In this document: positions 6,459 to 11,930 of the stretch, in pieces
How positions within the stretch are numbered: position 1 is the first letter of the stretch
Layout: the number at the start of each line of letters is the position of its first letter
NCBI GenBank assembly: GCA_036375275.1
Contig: DASUSF010000455.1
Span: forward strand, 1 to 11,930
DNA: 11,930 nucleotides
Direction: 5' to 3'
DNA from: DASUSF01 sp036375275
GTDB lineage: Bacteria > Pseudomonadota > Alphaproteobacteria > Geminicoccales > Geminicoccaceae
Position numbers and translations under genes: made by a program
Notes under the pieces: generated by a model
The model's database searches: none
The model's input: the letters and a program-made list of their open reading frames with translations, nothing else
Told to the model about the DNA's origin: nothing

Positions 6459-6700
6459 CGCGAAAGACGGCTCTAGGGATTCTCGTCCAGATCGGATTGG
6501 CTGCGTTCGGGGGCCGCAGGACGCAAGCTGGGTCGACCACCTGACGATCGAGGATGTCACCCTTTACCGGCAATATCGCGACCGCGGGGCCGCCGACGCC
6601 GCCGGCGACCAGGGCCACAGGCCGCGCCCGGCCAACGGCGGGGCGATCCCGCTCCGCTCGTCGGGCCACTTGCCACCGCAGGGCCACTCGAACATGCCGA

Positions 6701-6720
6701 TCGCGTCGCGTCGCGTCGCG
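6701..6720. repeat. Four tandem copies of the pentamer TCGCG
   Basis: Four exact head-to-tail copies of TCGCG lie in the gene-free region between rpoH and the PQQ gene. This may be simple slippage in GC-rich DNA. No function is assigned. Confidence 0.6.
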
Positions 6721-6835
6721 GCCGCCCGCCAGGACAGATCCTGCGCTTCAGGCTGCCAGCGAGGATACTGTGCTGAGCCAGGCGCGCTCTGCGGCGATGC
6801 CCGGCCTTCGGCCAGCGTACGAATGGTCGCAGGGG

Positions 6836-6862
6836 GATCGCCGACGTCTTGCGCCGGCGATC
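6836..6862 (-). terminator. Hairpin downstream of rpoH
   Basis: Perfect 8-base arms GATCGCCG (6836-6843) and CGGCGATC (6855-6862) enclose an 11-base loop, 12 bases after the rpoH stop. On the minus strand it is followed by CCCC, not a T-tract. It probably marks the rpoH transcript end or protects it. Confidence 0.45.
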
Positions 6863-6874
6863 GCCTGCCCCTCC

Positions 6875-7762
6875 TCAGGCCGCGAGCCTGTTGCCGCTGC
6901 GGTTCGCCGCGACCTCGAGCATGGCGTGGCGCAGCTTCTCGAAGGCGCGGGCCTCGATCTGCCGCACGCGCTCGCGCGAGACGCCGTAGATCTGGCTCAG
7001 GTCCTCGAGCGTCTTGGGCTCCTCGTTGAGGCGGCGCTCCGCCAGGATGTGGCGCTCGCGCTCGTTGAGCGCCTCCAGGCCCTCGGCCAGCAGCCCGCGT
7101 CGCCAGGCGAGCTCGCTCGCCTCGGCGACCAGGCTCTCCTGGCCCTCGTTCTCGGCGACCAGCGTGTCCTGCCATTCCCGGTCGCCGTCGCCCGACAGGG
7201 GCGTGGCCAGCGAGTGGTCGCTCGCCGCGAGGCGACGGTTCATCTCGACCACCTCGTCCTGGGTCACGCCGAGCTCCTCGGCGATCCCGAGCACGACCGC
7301 GGGCGGCAGATCGCCCTCGCTGAGCTCGCCCAAGCGGCTCTTGACCCGACGCAGGTTGAAGAACAGCTTCTTCTGCGCCGCGGTGGTGCCCATCTTGACC
7401 AGCGAGCGGTTGTGCAGGACGTACTCCTGGATCGCGGCGCGGATCCACCACATCGCGTAGGTGGCGAAGCGGAAGCCGCGGTCCGGGTCGAACTTGGCGA
7501 GCGCCTGCACCAGGCCCACGTTGCCCTCGGCGATCAGGTCGGCGAACGGCAGCCCGTAGCCGCGGAAGCCGCGGGCGATCTTGACCACGAGGCGCAAGTG
7601 GCTGCCGAGCAGACGGCGCGCGGCGTCCTCGTCCTGACGGTCCCGCCACGCCTCGGCGAGCTCGCGCTCGGCGTCGGGGTCGAGCAGGGGATAGCGGGCC
7701 ACCTCCTCGAAGTAGCGCTCGAGATCGGTGCCCATGCGAGCGATCACTGGATTTGAGCTCAT
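6875..7762 (-). CDS. rpoH: RNA polymerase heat-shock sigma factor RpoH (sigma-32)
   Basis: A 295-residue sigma-70-family factor that directs RNA polymerase to heat-shock and envelope/oxidative stress promoters. Region 2 spans about residues 53-115 (LLGSHLRLVVKIARGFRGYG, DLIAEGNVGLVQALAKFDP, FRFATYAMWWIRAAIQEYVL). The RpoH-specific box QKKLFFNLR (130-138) identifies the subfamily, and region 4.2 has the helix-turn-helix (TLEDLSQIYGVSRERVRQIE, 251-270). Length is normal for the family (E. coli 284, alphaproteobacterial proteins a little longer). I chose the ATG at 7762 because residues from SSNPVIARMGTDLERYFEEV onward fit an RpoH N-terminus while the in-frame extension to 7918 does not. The ribosome site is weak: GGAAA about 15 bases upstream. 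A candidate promoter and a leader hairpin precede it, and a hairpin follows. It seems to be a single-gene transcript. Confidence 0.95.
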   Translation of the reverse strand: MSSNPVIARMGTDLERYFEEVARYPLLDPDAERELAEAWRDRQDEDAARRLLGSHLRLVVKIARGFRGYGLPFADLIAEGNVGLVQALAKFDPDRGFRFATYAMWWIRAAIQEYVLHNRSLVKMGTTAAQKKLFFNLRRVKSRLGELSEGDLPPAVVLGIAEELGVTQDEVVEMNRRLAASDHSLATPLSGDGDREWQDTLVAENEGQESLVAEASELAWRRGLLAEGLEALNERERHILAERRLNEEPKTLEDLSQIYGVSRERVRQIEARAFEKLRHAMLEVAANRSGNRLAA

Positions 7763-7815
7763 GATGGCGTCGTTTCCGAAAACCTCTGGCAGTTGGGCTC
7801 CACAAGCGCATGCCG

Positions 7816-7852
7816 GATGCCGGACGCCCCGCACGGCGTTGCGATCGGCATC
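7816..7852 (-). promoter_or_regulatory. Two-part hairpin in the rpoH leader
   Basis: Outer arms GATGCCG (7816-7822) and CGGCATC (7846-7852) and inner arms ACGCC (7824-7828) and GGCGT (7835-7839) pair perfectly, separated by a small asymmetric internal loop. The hairpin ends 53 bases before the rpoH start. Translation of rpoH mRNA is temperature-controlled by RNA structure in E. coli. A similar role here is possible but unproven, since this hairpin does not cover the ribosome site itself. Confidence 0.35.
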
Positions 7853-7889
7853 AGGTCCAGCTTGCTTTGACTTTTCTGGGGACCTAACG

Positions 7890-7918
7890 GATATGGGATC
7901 GATAGCCGGCTTTGGCAA
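7890..7918 (-). promoter_or_regulatory. Candidate rpoH promoter
   Basis: On the minus strand TTGCCA (7918-7913, five of six to TTGACA) is followed by a 17-base spacer and CATATC (7895-7890), a poor -10. The overlapping string TCCCATAT resembles the sigma-32 -10 element (CCCCATnT), with 14 bases between it and TTGCCA. This could allow autoregulation. It lies in the AT-richest stretch before rpoH, giving a leader of about 120 bases. Confidence 0.3.
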
Positions 7919-8022
7919 TAGCAGATACGAGTCTTAGGGCCGAATCTTAAAATCTGTTGAACGGACGGAGCGGCGACCGCGCACCGACCGACGCGAGCTT
8001 GGCCGACGACTTGCCGACAACT

Positions 8023-8039
8023 CGGCCGACCGGCGGCCG
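8023..8039 (-). terminator. GC-rich hairpin downstream of pgm
   Basis: CGGCCG (8023-8028), a 5-base loop and CGGCCG (8034-8039) form a 6-base stem, 12 bases after the pgm stop. No T-tract follows. It probably marks the end of the HAD-glycogen synthase-pgm operon and separates it from rpoH. Confidence 0.35.
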
Positions 8040-8051
8040 GAGCGTCGCTGA

Positions 8052-9683
8052 TCAGGTGATGACCGAGGGTGCCGTGCGCCCGGTGCGCTCGCGCAGCGCG
8101 GCGATCCGGTCGGCGAGCTCGATCAGCGGCCGCAGCGCGGCCTGCGGGTCCTGGTCGTGGCGGGCGGGGTCGGGCTCGTAGGCCTCGAGGTAGACCCGGA
8201 GCGTCGCGCCCGCGGTGCCGGTGCCGGACAGCCGGTAGACGATCCGGGCGCCGTCCTCGAACAGGATCCGGACGCCCTGGCGCTCGCTGAGCGAGCCGTC
8301 GACCGGGTCGCGATAGCTGAAGTCATCGGCCTGGCGCACGGCGAGGTCGCCGAAGCGCTCGCCCTGGAGGTGCGGCAGGCGCTCGCGCAGGCTGCCCATC
8401 AGGCCCGCCGCGGCCGCGCTCTCGATCTCCTCGTAGTCGTGGCGCGAGTAGAAGTTGCGGCCGAAGCGGCGCCAGTGGTCCTCGACGATCGCCGCGACCG
8501 GCTGGCGCCGGGCGGCCAGGATGTCGAGCCACAAGAGGACCGCCCACAGGCCGTCCTTCTCGCGCACGTGGTCGGAGCCGGTGCCGAAGCTCTCCTCGCC
8601 GCAGATCGTGGCCTTGCCGGCATCGAGCAGGTTGCCGAAGAACTTCCAGCCCGTGGGGGTCTCGTAGCAGGGGATGCGGAGCGCCGCGGCGACCCGGTCG
8701 GCCGCCTGCGAGGTCGGCATCGAGCGCGCGATCCCGGCGAGGCCGCGGGCGTAGCCCGGCGCCAGATGGGCGTTGGCGGCGAGGATCGCGAGGCTGTCCG
8801 AGGGCGTGACGTAGATCCCGCGGCCGACGATCAGGTTGCGGTCGCCATCGCCGTCGGAGGCGGCGCCGAAGTCGGGCGCGCCCTGGCCCATCATCGCCTC
8901 GATCAGCTCGCTCGCGTGCGCCGGGTTGGGGTCGGGATGGTGGCCGCCGAAGTCCTCCCTGGGCTCGCCGTTGACGACCGAGCCGGGCGGCGCGCCGAGG
9001 GTCTCCTCGAGGATCGCCTTGGCGTAGGGCCCGGTGACCGCCGACATGCCGTCGAACCGGATCCGGAAGCCGCTCTCGAACAGCGCCCGGATGCGCGCGA
9101 AGTCGAACAGGCCCGCCATCAGCTCCCGGTAGTCGGCGACCGGGTCGACGACCTCGACCACGGCCGCGCCGAGCCGGGTCTCGCCCAGGCGCTCGAGCGC
9201 GAGGTCGGCTGTGTCCAGGGACCGGTATTCGCGGATCTGCCGGGTGCGCTGGTAGATCGCCTCGGTCAGCCGCTCCGGCGCCGGCCCGCCGTTGGTGGCG
9301 TTGTACTTGATTCCGAAGTCGCCGTCCGGCCCGCCCGGGTTGTGGCTCGCCGACAGGATGATGCCGCCGAACGCCTCGTGCTTGCGGATCACGGCGGAGG
9401 CCGCGGGCGTCGACAGGAGCCCGTCCCGGCCGACCAGGATGCGCCCGAAGCCGTTGGCGGCCGCCATCTTGAGGATGGTCTGAATGGCCGTGCGGTTGTG
9501 GTAGCGGCCGTCGCCGCCGACCACGAGGGTGCGGCCGGCGAAGCCCTCGAGGGCGTCGAACACCGACTGGACGAAGTTCTCGAGGTAGCGCGGCTCCTGG
9601 AACACCCGGACCTTCTTGCGCAGCCCCGAGGTGCCGGGACGCTGGTCCTCGAACGGCGTCGTCCTGACGGTGGTCACGGCCAT
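8052..9683 (-). CDS. pgm: Phosphoglucomutase (alpha-D-glucose phosphate-specific)
   Basis: A 543-residue alpha-D-phosphohexomutase interconverting glucose-1-phosphate and glucose-6-phosphate in the cytosol. Motifs in order: substrate-binding RPGTSGLRKKV (15-25), the phosphoserine loop SASHNPGGPDGDFGIKYN (111-128) with Ser113 as catalytic phosphoserine, the Mg2+ loop DGDGDRN (277-283), the sugar-binding loop CGEESFGTGSDHVREKDGLW (361-380), and the phosphate-binding loop RLSGTGTAGATLRVYLE near the C-terminus. The pattern is that of the longer PGM1-like enzymes (about 540-560 residues), not of the PgcA/ManB type. The ATG at 9683 has GGAGG (9696-9692) eight bases upstream. It is the last gene of a three-gene unit, 70 bases after the glycogen synthase. 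It supplies Glc-1-P for ADP-glucose or returns Glc-1-P from glycogen to glycolysis. Confidence 0.96.
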   Translation of the reverse strand: MAVTTVRTTPFEDQRPGTSGLRKKVRVFQEPRYLENFVQSVFDALEGFAGRTLVVGGDGRYHNRTAIQTILKMAAANGFGRILVGRDGLLSTPAASAVIRKHEAFGGIILSASHNPGGPDGDFGIKYNATNGGPAPERLTEAIYQRTRQIREYRSLDTADLALERLGETRLGAAVVEVVDPVADYRELMAGLFDFARIRALFESGFRIRFDGMSAVTGPYAKAILEETLGAPPGSVVNGEPREDFGGHHPDPNPAHASELIEAMMGQGAPDFGAASDGDGDRNLIVGRGIYVTPSDSLAILAANAHLAPGYARGLAGIARSMPTSQAADRVAAALRIPCYETPTGWKFFGNLLDAGKATICGEESFGTGSDHVREKDGLWAVLLWLDILAARRQPVAAIVEDHWRRFGRNFYSRHDYEEIESAAAAGLMGSLRERLPHLQGERFGDLAVRQADDFSYRDPVDGSLSERQGVRILFEDGARIVYRLSGTGTAGATLRVYLEAYEPDPARHDQDPQAALRPLIELADRIAALRERTGRTAPSVIT

Positions 9684-9753
9684 CCTCTTGTCCTCCGCGG
9701 GGCGGGCTGAGGTCCGAGGCGCGCCGCGGCGGCCGGCGCCCGCCGCCCGGCGC

Positions 9754-10965
9754 TCATCGGAGCGTGCGGTAGAGGTCGAGCGTGGTCTTCGCGATCGCGT
9801 CCCAGCTGAACTGCTCGAGCACCCGCCTGCGGCCCTGCCGGCCCATCCTTGCGCGCAGCTCGGGGTCGGCGGCGAGGCGGTTGATCGCGGCCGCGAGCCC
9901 GGACGAGAACGCCGCGGGGTCGGTCGGCTCGAAGGTCCCGGGCTGCAGCGTGAGGTCGACCAGGAGCCCGGTCTCCTCCGGCACCACGACCTCGGGGATG
10001 CCGCCGACCCGCGAGGCCACCACCGCGGTCTCGCAGGCCATGGCCTCGAGGTTGATGATCCCGAACGGCTCGTAGACCGAGGGGCAGCAGAACACCGCGG
10101 CGTGCTCGTAGAGCTGGATCACCTCGGGCCGCGGCAGCATCTCGCGGATCCAGATCACCCCCGCGCGCCGGGCGCGCACCGCGGCCACGTGCGCCTCCAT
10201 CTCGCGCCCGATCGCGGGCGTGTCGGGCGCGCCGGCGCACAGCACCACCTGGAGGCCCGGATCGATCTCGGGGATCGCGTCGACCAGGTGGATGATGCCC
10301 TTCTGGCGCGTGATCCGGCCGACGAACAGGACGTAGGGCCGCGCCGGATCGACGCCCTGGCGCTCGAGCGCATCGCGCGCTCCGCTCGGCCGGTACTCCT
10401 CCGGATCGATGCCGTTGTGGATCACGTGGACCCGCGCCGGCTGGACGTCGAACAGGCGCAGCACGTCCTCCCGGGTCTGCTCGGAGACCGCGACGATCGC
10501 GTCCGCGTGCTCCATCGCGGTGCGCTCCATCCAGGTGCTGAGGTGGTAGCCGTTGCCGAGCTGCTCGACCTTCCACGGCCGCAGCGGCTCGAGCGAGTGG
10601 ATGCTGAGCACGAAGGGCACGTCCCACAGCCGGCTCGCGATGAGGCCGCCCATGTCGGTGTACCAGGTGTGGCAGTGGACCACGTCGGCGTCGACCGTGT
10701 CCTTGGCCATCGCGAGCGAGCGGTGGAAGGCGTCGAGCGCGCCGGCGAAGCGCGGGTCGGTGTCCTCCCCGGCCGCGGCCCACCTCGGGTAGCCGCGCAC
10801 GGCGAGGTTCGCGTCCGCGCTGCGCTGGTCGCCGAAGCAGCGCACCTCGACCGCGATCCGCCGCGCCAGCGCCTGGCTCAGGTACTCGACGTGGACCCCC
10901 GCCCCGCCGTAGACGTTCGGCGGGTACTCGTTGGTCAGCAGCAGCGCCTTCCTGATCTCGGCCAC
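9754..10965 (-). CDS. glgA: GT4 glycogen synthase, corynebacterial type (GlgA/GlgM-like)
   Basis: A 403-residue GT-B fold retaining glycosyltransferase. The N-terminal nucleotide-sugar/acceptor loop is TNEYPPNVYGGAGVHVEYL (11-29), followed by DVVHCHTWYTD (94-104) and IVAVSEQTREDV (157-168). The domain junction is VIHNGIDPEEYRP (181-193) and the C-terminal donor site includes FVGRITRQKG (214-223). The E-x7-E pair is Glu299 and Glu307 (EPFGIINLE). It fits the shorter GT4 family first named in Corynebacterium, which includes mycobacterial GlgM (ADP-glucose plus Glc-1-P to maltose-1-phosphate), rather than the GT5 GlgA of E. coli (about 477 residues). Either glucan chain extension or maltose-1-phosphate synthesis is possible. 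I chose GTG at 10965 because GGGAGGG lies eight bases upstream and family homology starts there; the longer frame to 11049 is Arg/Ala-rich. Neighbours are a HAD phosphatase (85 bases before) and pgm (70 bases after). Confidence 0.9.
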   Translation of the reverse strand: MAEIRKALLLTNEYPPNVYGGAGVHVEYLSQALARRIAVEVRCFGDQRSADANLAVRGYPRWAAAGEDTDPRFAGALDAFHRSLAMAKDTVDADVVHCHTWYTDMGGLIASRLWDVPFVLSIHSLEPLRPWKVEQLGNGYHLSTWMERTAMEHADAIVAVSEQTREDVLRLFDVQPARVHVIHNGIDPEEYRPSGARDALERQGVDPARPYVLFVGRITRQKGIIHLVDAIPEIDPGLQVVLCAGAPDTPAIGREMEAHVAAVRARRAGVIWIREMLPRPEVIQLYEHAAVFCCPSVYEPFGIINLEAMACETAVVASRVGGIPEVVVPEETGLLVDLTLQPGTFEPTDPAAFSSGLAAAINRLAADPELRARMGRQGRRRVLEQFSWDAIAKTTLDLYRTLR

Positions 10966-10973
10966 GGGGTTTG

Positions 10974-10980
10974 CCCTCCC
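10974..10980 (-). promoter_or_regulatory. Ribosome binding site deciding the GTG start of glgA
   Basis: The minus strand reads GGGAGGG, eight bases before GTG at 10965. It is much stronger than anything before the upstream in-frame ATG at 11049 and sets the start. Confidence 0.6.
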
Positions 10981-11050
10981 TATCCCCCGGCGCGCCGGCG
11001 CCCGAGCCGCGGGGCGACCGTCGCCCGCCCGCCCGGCGCTCGGGACCACC

Positions 11051-11716
11051 TCATCGGACGCCGACCTCGTCGAGATGCGCCAGCAGGTCCAAAGGGTCCT
11101 CGTAGACCCGGTAGGCGCCGGCGCGCTCGAGCTCCTCCTTGCCGTAGCCGCCGGACAGGAGGCCCACGCCCAGCGTGCGCGCGCGGCGCGCCGCCAGGAG
11201 GTCCCAGACGCTGTCGCCGACCACCACCGCGTGCTCGACCGCGACCCCGAGCTGGCGCACCGCCTCCAGGAACAGGTCCGGATCGGGCTTGGCGTGCGGC
11301 ACCAGATCGCGGGTCACGATCGGCACCCCGTCCGGCACCTCGAGCATCGCGATCGCGGGCCCGGCGCTCGCGATCCGGCCGCTGGTGGCGATCGCGTAGG
11401 CGCAGCCGACCTCGGACAGGCGCGCGAGCAGGCGCCGCGCCCCGGGCAGCGGGCGGACCTCGGCGAGGCGCCGCCTGTAGGCCGCGGTGTGGTGGTCCTG
11501 CAGGCGCGCGAGCAGGGCCTCATCCAGCCCCTGCCCGGTCTCGCGCAGGAGCGCCCGGGTGAACAGCCCGCCGCTCATCCCGATGCGGCGGTGGATGCGC
11601 CACACCGAGAGCTCGATCCCGGCCTCCTGCAGCGCCTCGTGCCAGGCCAGCACGTGCTGGTAGACGCTGTCGACCAGCGTCCCGTCGAGATCGAAGATCA
11701 GCGCCGGCATGGTCAT
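11051..11716 (-). CDS. HAD-superfamily hydrolase (phosphatase), subfamily IA
   Basis: A 221-residue protein with all four haloacid-dehalogenase motifs: I, FDLDGTLVDS (8-17) with nucleophile Asp9 and acid/base Asp11; II, ATSG (110-113); III, Lys143 in HAKPDPDLF; IV, VVVGDSVWDLLAARRA (164-179) with Asp168 and Asp172. A helical C1 cap lies between motifs I and II (about 17-90), as in phosphoglycolate phosphatase and beta-phosphoglucomutase. The substrate cannot be read from sequence; a small sugar phosphate or phosphoglycolate is likely from the family and the glycogen context. GGGGG lies seven bases before the ATG at 11716; ATG 11710, two codons later, is an equally possible start. The extension to 11827 is not protein-like. 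It is probably the first visible gene of the HAD-glgA-pgm unit. Confidence 0.9.
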   Translation of the reverse strand: MTMPALIFDLDGTLVDSVYQHVLAWHEALQEAGIELSVWRIHRRIGMSGGLFTRALLRETGQGLDEALLARLQDHHTAAYRRRLAEVRPLPGARRLLARLSEVGCAYAIATSGRIASAGPAIAMLEVPDGVPIVTRDLVPHAKPDPDLFLEAVRQLGVAVEHAVVVGDSVWDLLAARRARTLGVGLLSGGYGKEELERAGAYRVYEDPLDLLAHLDEVGVR

Positions 11717-11791
11717 GGGCTCACCCCCGGGCCGGGACCGCGATCCGCGGCATCTCTGCGCTGCACTAAAGCCCCATTCCGCAGGAGCCGG

Positions 11792-11813
11792 CAAGGGCTG
11801 CGCAAAGCCCTTG
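11792..11813 (-). terminator. Hairpin between the right-edge gene and the HAD gene
   Basis: Perfect 8-base arms CAAGGGCT (11792-11799) and AGCCCTTG (11806-11813) enclose a 6-base loop. It lies about 80 bases after the TAG at 11892 and about 75 bases before the HAD start. No T-tract follows. It may end the upstream transcript or sit in the HAD leader. Confidence 0.3.
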
Positions 11814-11891
11814 GGCGCGCTCACCACCCCATCGACGCGCCGGCGATCAACGGCAGGCCGCGTCGATCCTGTCCGTGCCGCGCGCCAGCAA

Positions 11892-11930
11892 CTAGACTAT
11901 GAGGTTGCCGCTCGCGACCAAGTCGCGGAG
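11892..11930 (-). CDS. C-terminal end of a gene entering from the right edge
   Basis: From the edge the minus strand reads LRDLVASGNLIV followed by TAG (11894-11892). Twelve residues are too few to identify a family, but the sequence looks like an ordinary protein terminus and agrees in strand with every other gene here. It may belong to the same carbohydrate cluster. The alternative is a plus-strand start at 11899 (MRLPLATKSR), which lacks a ribosome site. Confidence 0.3.
   Translation of the reverse strand, partial: LRDLVASGNLIV

Larger units (their letters stand above)
6220..6835 (-). other. Gene-free region upstream of the PQQ dehydrogenase
   Basis: No convincing gene on either strand. 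The part nearest the dehydrogenase (6220-6480) is AT-richer than the window average (55-60% GC in sampled lines) and should hold its promoter. An inverted repeat ACCCGCT/AGCGGGT (6325-6331 and 6351-6357) lies in the would-be leader. Farther right are a palindrome (6447-6458) and a pentamer repeat (6701-6720). Short frames here, such as 6430-6687 on the minus strand and 6335-6544 on the plus strand, lack ribosome sites and recognisable domains. Confidence 0.4.

Noticed and set aside
6430..6687. 85-codon minus frame upstream of the PQQ gene
   Set aside because: GTG start without a Shine-Dalgarno, no recognisable domain, and it crosses a palindrome and an AT-rich promoter-like zone.
7763..7918. 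52-residue N-terminal extension of RpoH
   Set aside because: It covers the leader hairpin and candidate promoter and is unlike any RpoH N-terminus; the family start fits ATG 7762.
7947..7961. CtrA-like site TTAA-N7-TGAA
   Set aside because: One mismatch from TTAA-N7-TTAA, and short AT-rich matches are expected in this AT-rich promoter zone. Not enough to claim cell-cycle control of rpoH.
9616..11562. 648-codon plus-strand open frame, and similar long plus frames at 4-1521 and 8157-9710
   Set aside because: They mirror real minus-strand genes, show low-complexity composition and have no recognisable motif.
11899..11930. Plus-strand start reading MRLPLATKSR at the right edge
   Set aside because: No Shine-Dalgarno before the ATG, and all supported genes are on the minus strand. 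The minus-strand coding tail is slightly more likely, though both are weak.

Overview
The window is GC-rich DNA whose third codon positions are strongly biased to G or C. Every gene I can support lies on the minus strand, so transcription runs from the right end of the window to the left. RpoH carries its diagnostic box, a DUF3775 protein is present, GTG starts are common and a FNR-type palindrome occurs. Together these suggest an alphaproteobacterium, perhaps related to Rhodospirillales or Geminicoccaceae. That placement is inference, because no rRNA or other marker gene is present. I saw no tRNA, rRNA, CRISPR array or insertion sequence.

From right to left, a short coding tail enters at the right edge. 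A three-gene sugar-phosphate and glycogen cluster follows: a HAD phosphatase, a GT4 glycogen synthase of the corynebacterial type, and phosphoglucomutase (pgm). The gaps between these genes are 85 and 70 bases, and a GC-rich hairpin follows pgm. Next is rpoH, the heat-shock sigma factor, with its own candidate promoter and a leader of about 120 bases containing a two-part hairpin. A gene-free stretch of about 650 bases precedes a large membrane-anchored PQQ dehydrogenase with an N-terminal cytochrome c domain.

After the dehydrogenase comes an intergenic stretch of about 400 bases holding a perfect FNR/Anr-type box and a possible 49-codon ORF. That ORF overlaps the start of a DUF3775 gene in a GTGA arrangement. 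The leftmost region, about 2.6 kb, is a separate operon behind a good sigma-70-like promoter (TTGACA, 17-base spacer, TACAAG). It encodes a fibronectin-III/LamG protein, a pectate-lyase-like beta-helix protein and a third coupled gene that runs off the left edge with a predicted coiled coil. None of the three shows an N-terminal signal peptide in the part visible.

The sugar genes form a coherent pathway: Glc-6-P to Glc-1-P by Pgm, with glucosyl transfer into alpha-glucan or maltose-1-phosphate by the GT4 enzyme. The most unusual parts are the leaderless LamG/beta-helix cassette, the cytochrome-first PQQ enzyme, the FNR box beside DUF3775, and the rpoH leader hairpin. Base composition falls from roughly 70-78% GC in sampled lines of pgm and the glycogen synthase to roughly 55-62% over the front of the PQQ gene and its upstream region, and it is also lower in the LamG gene.
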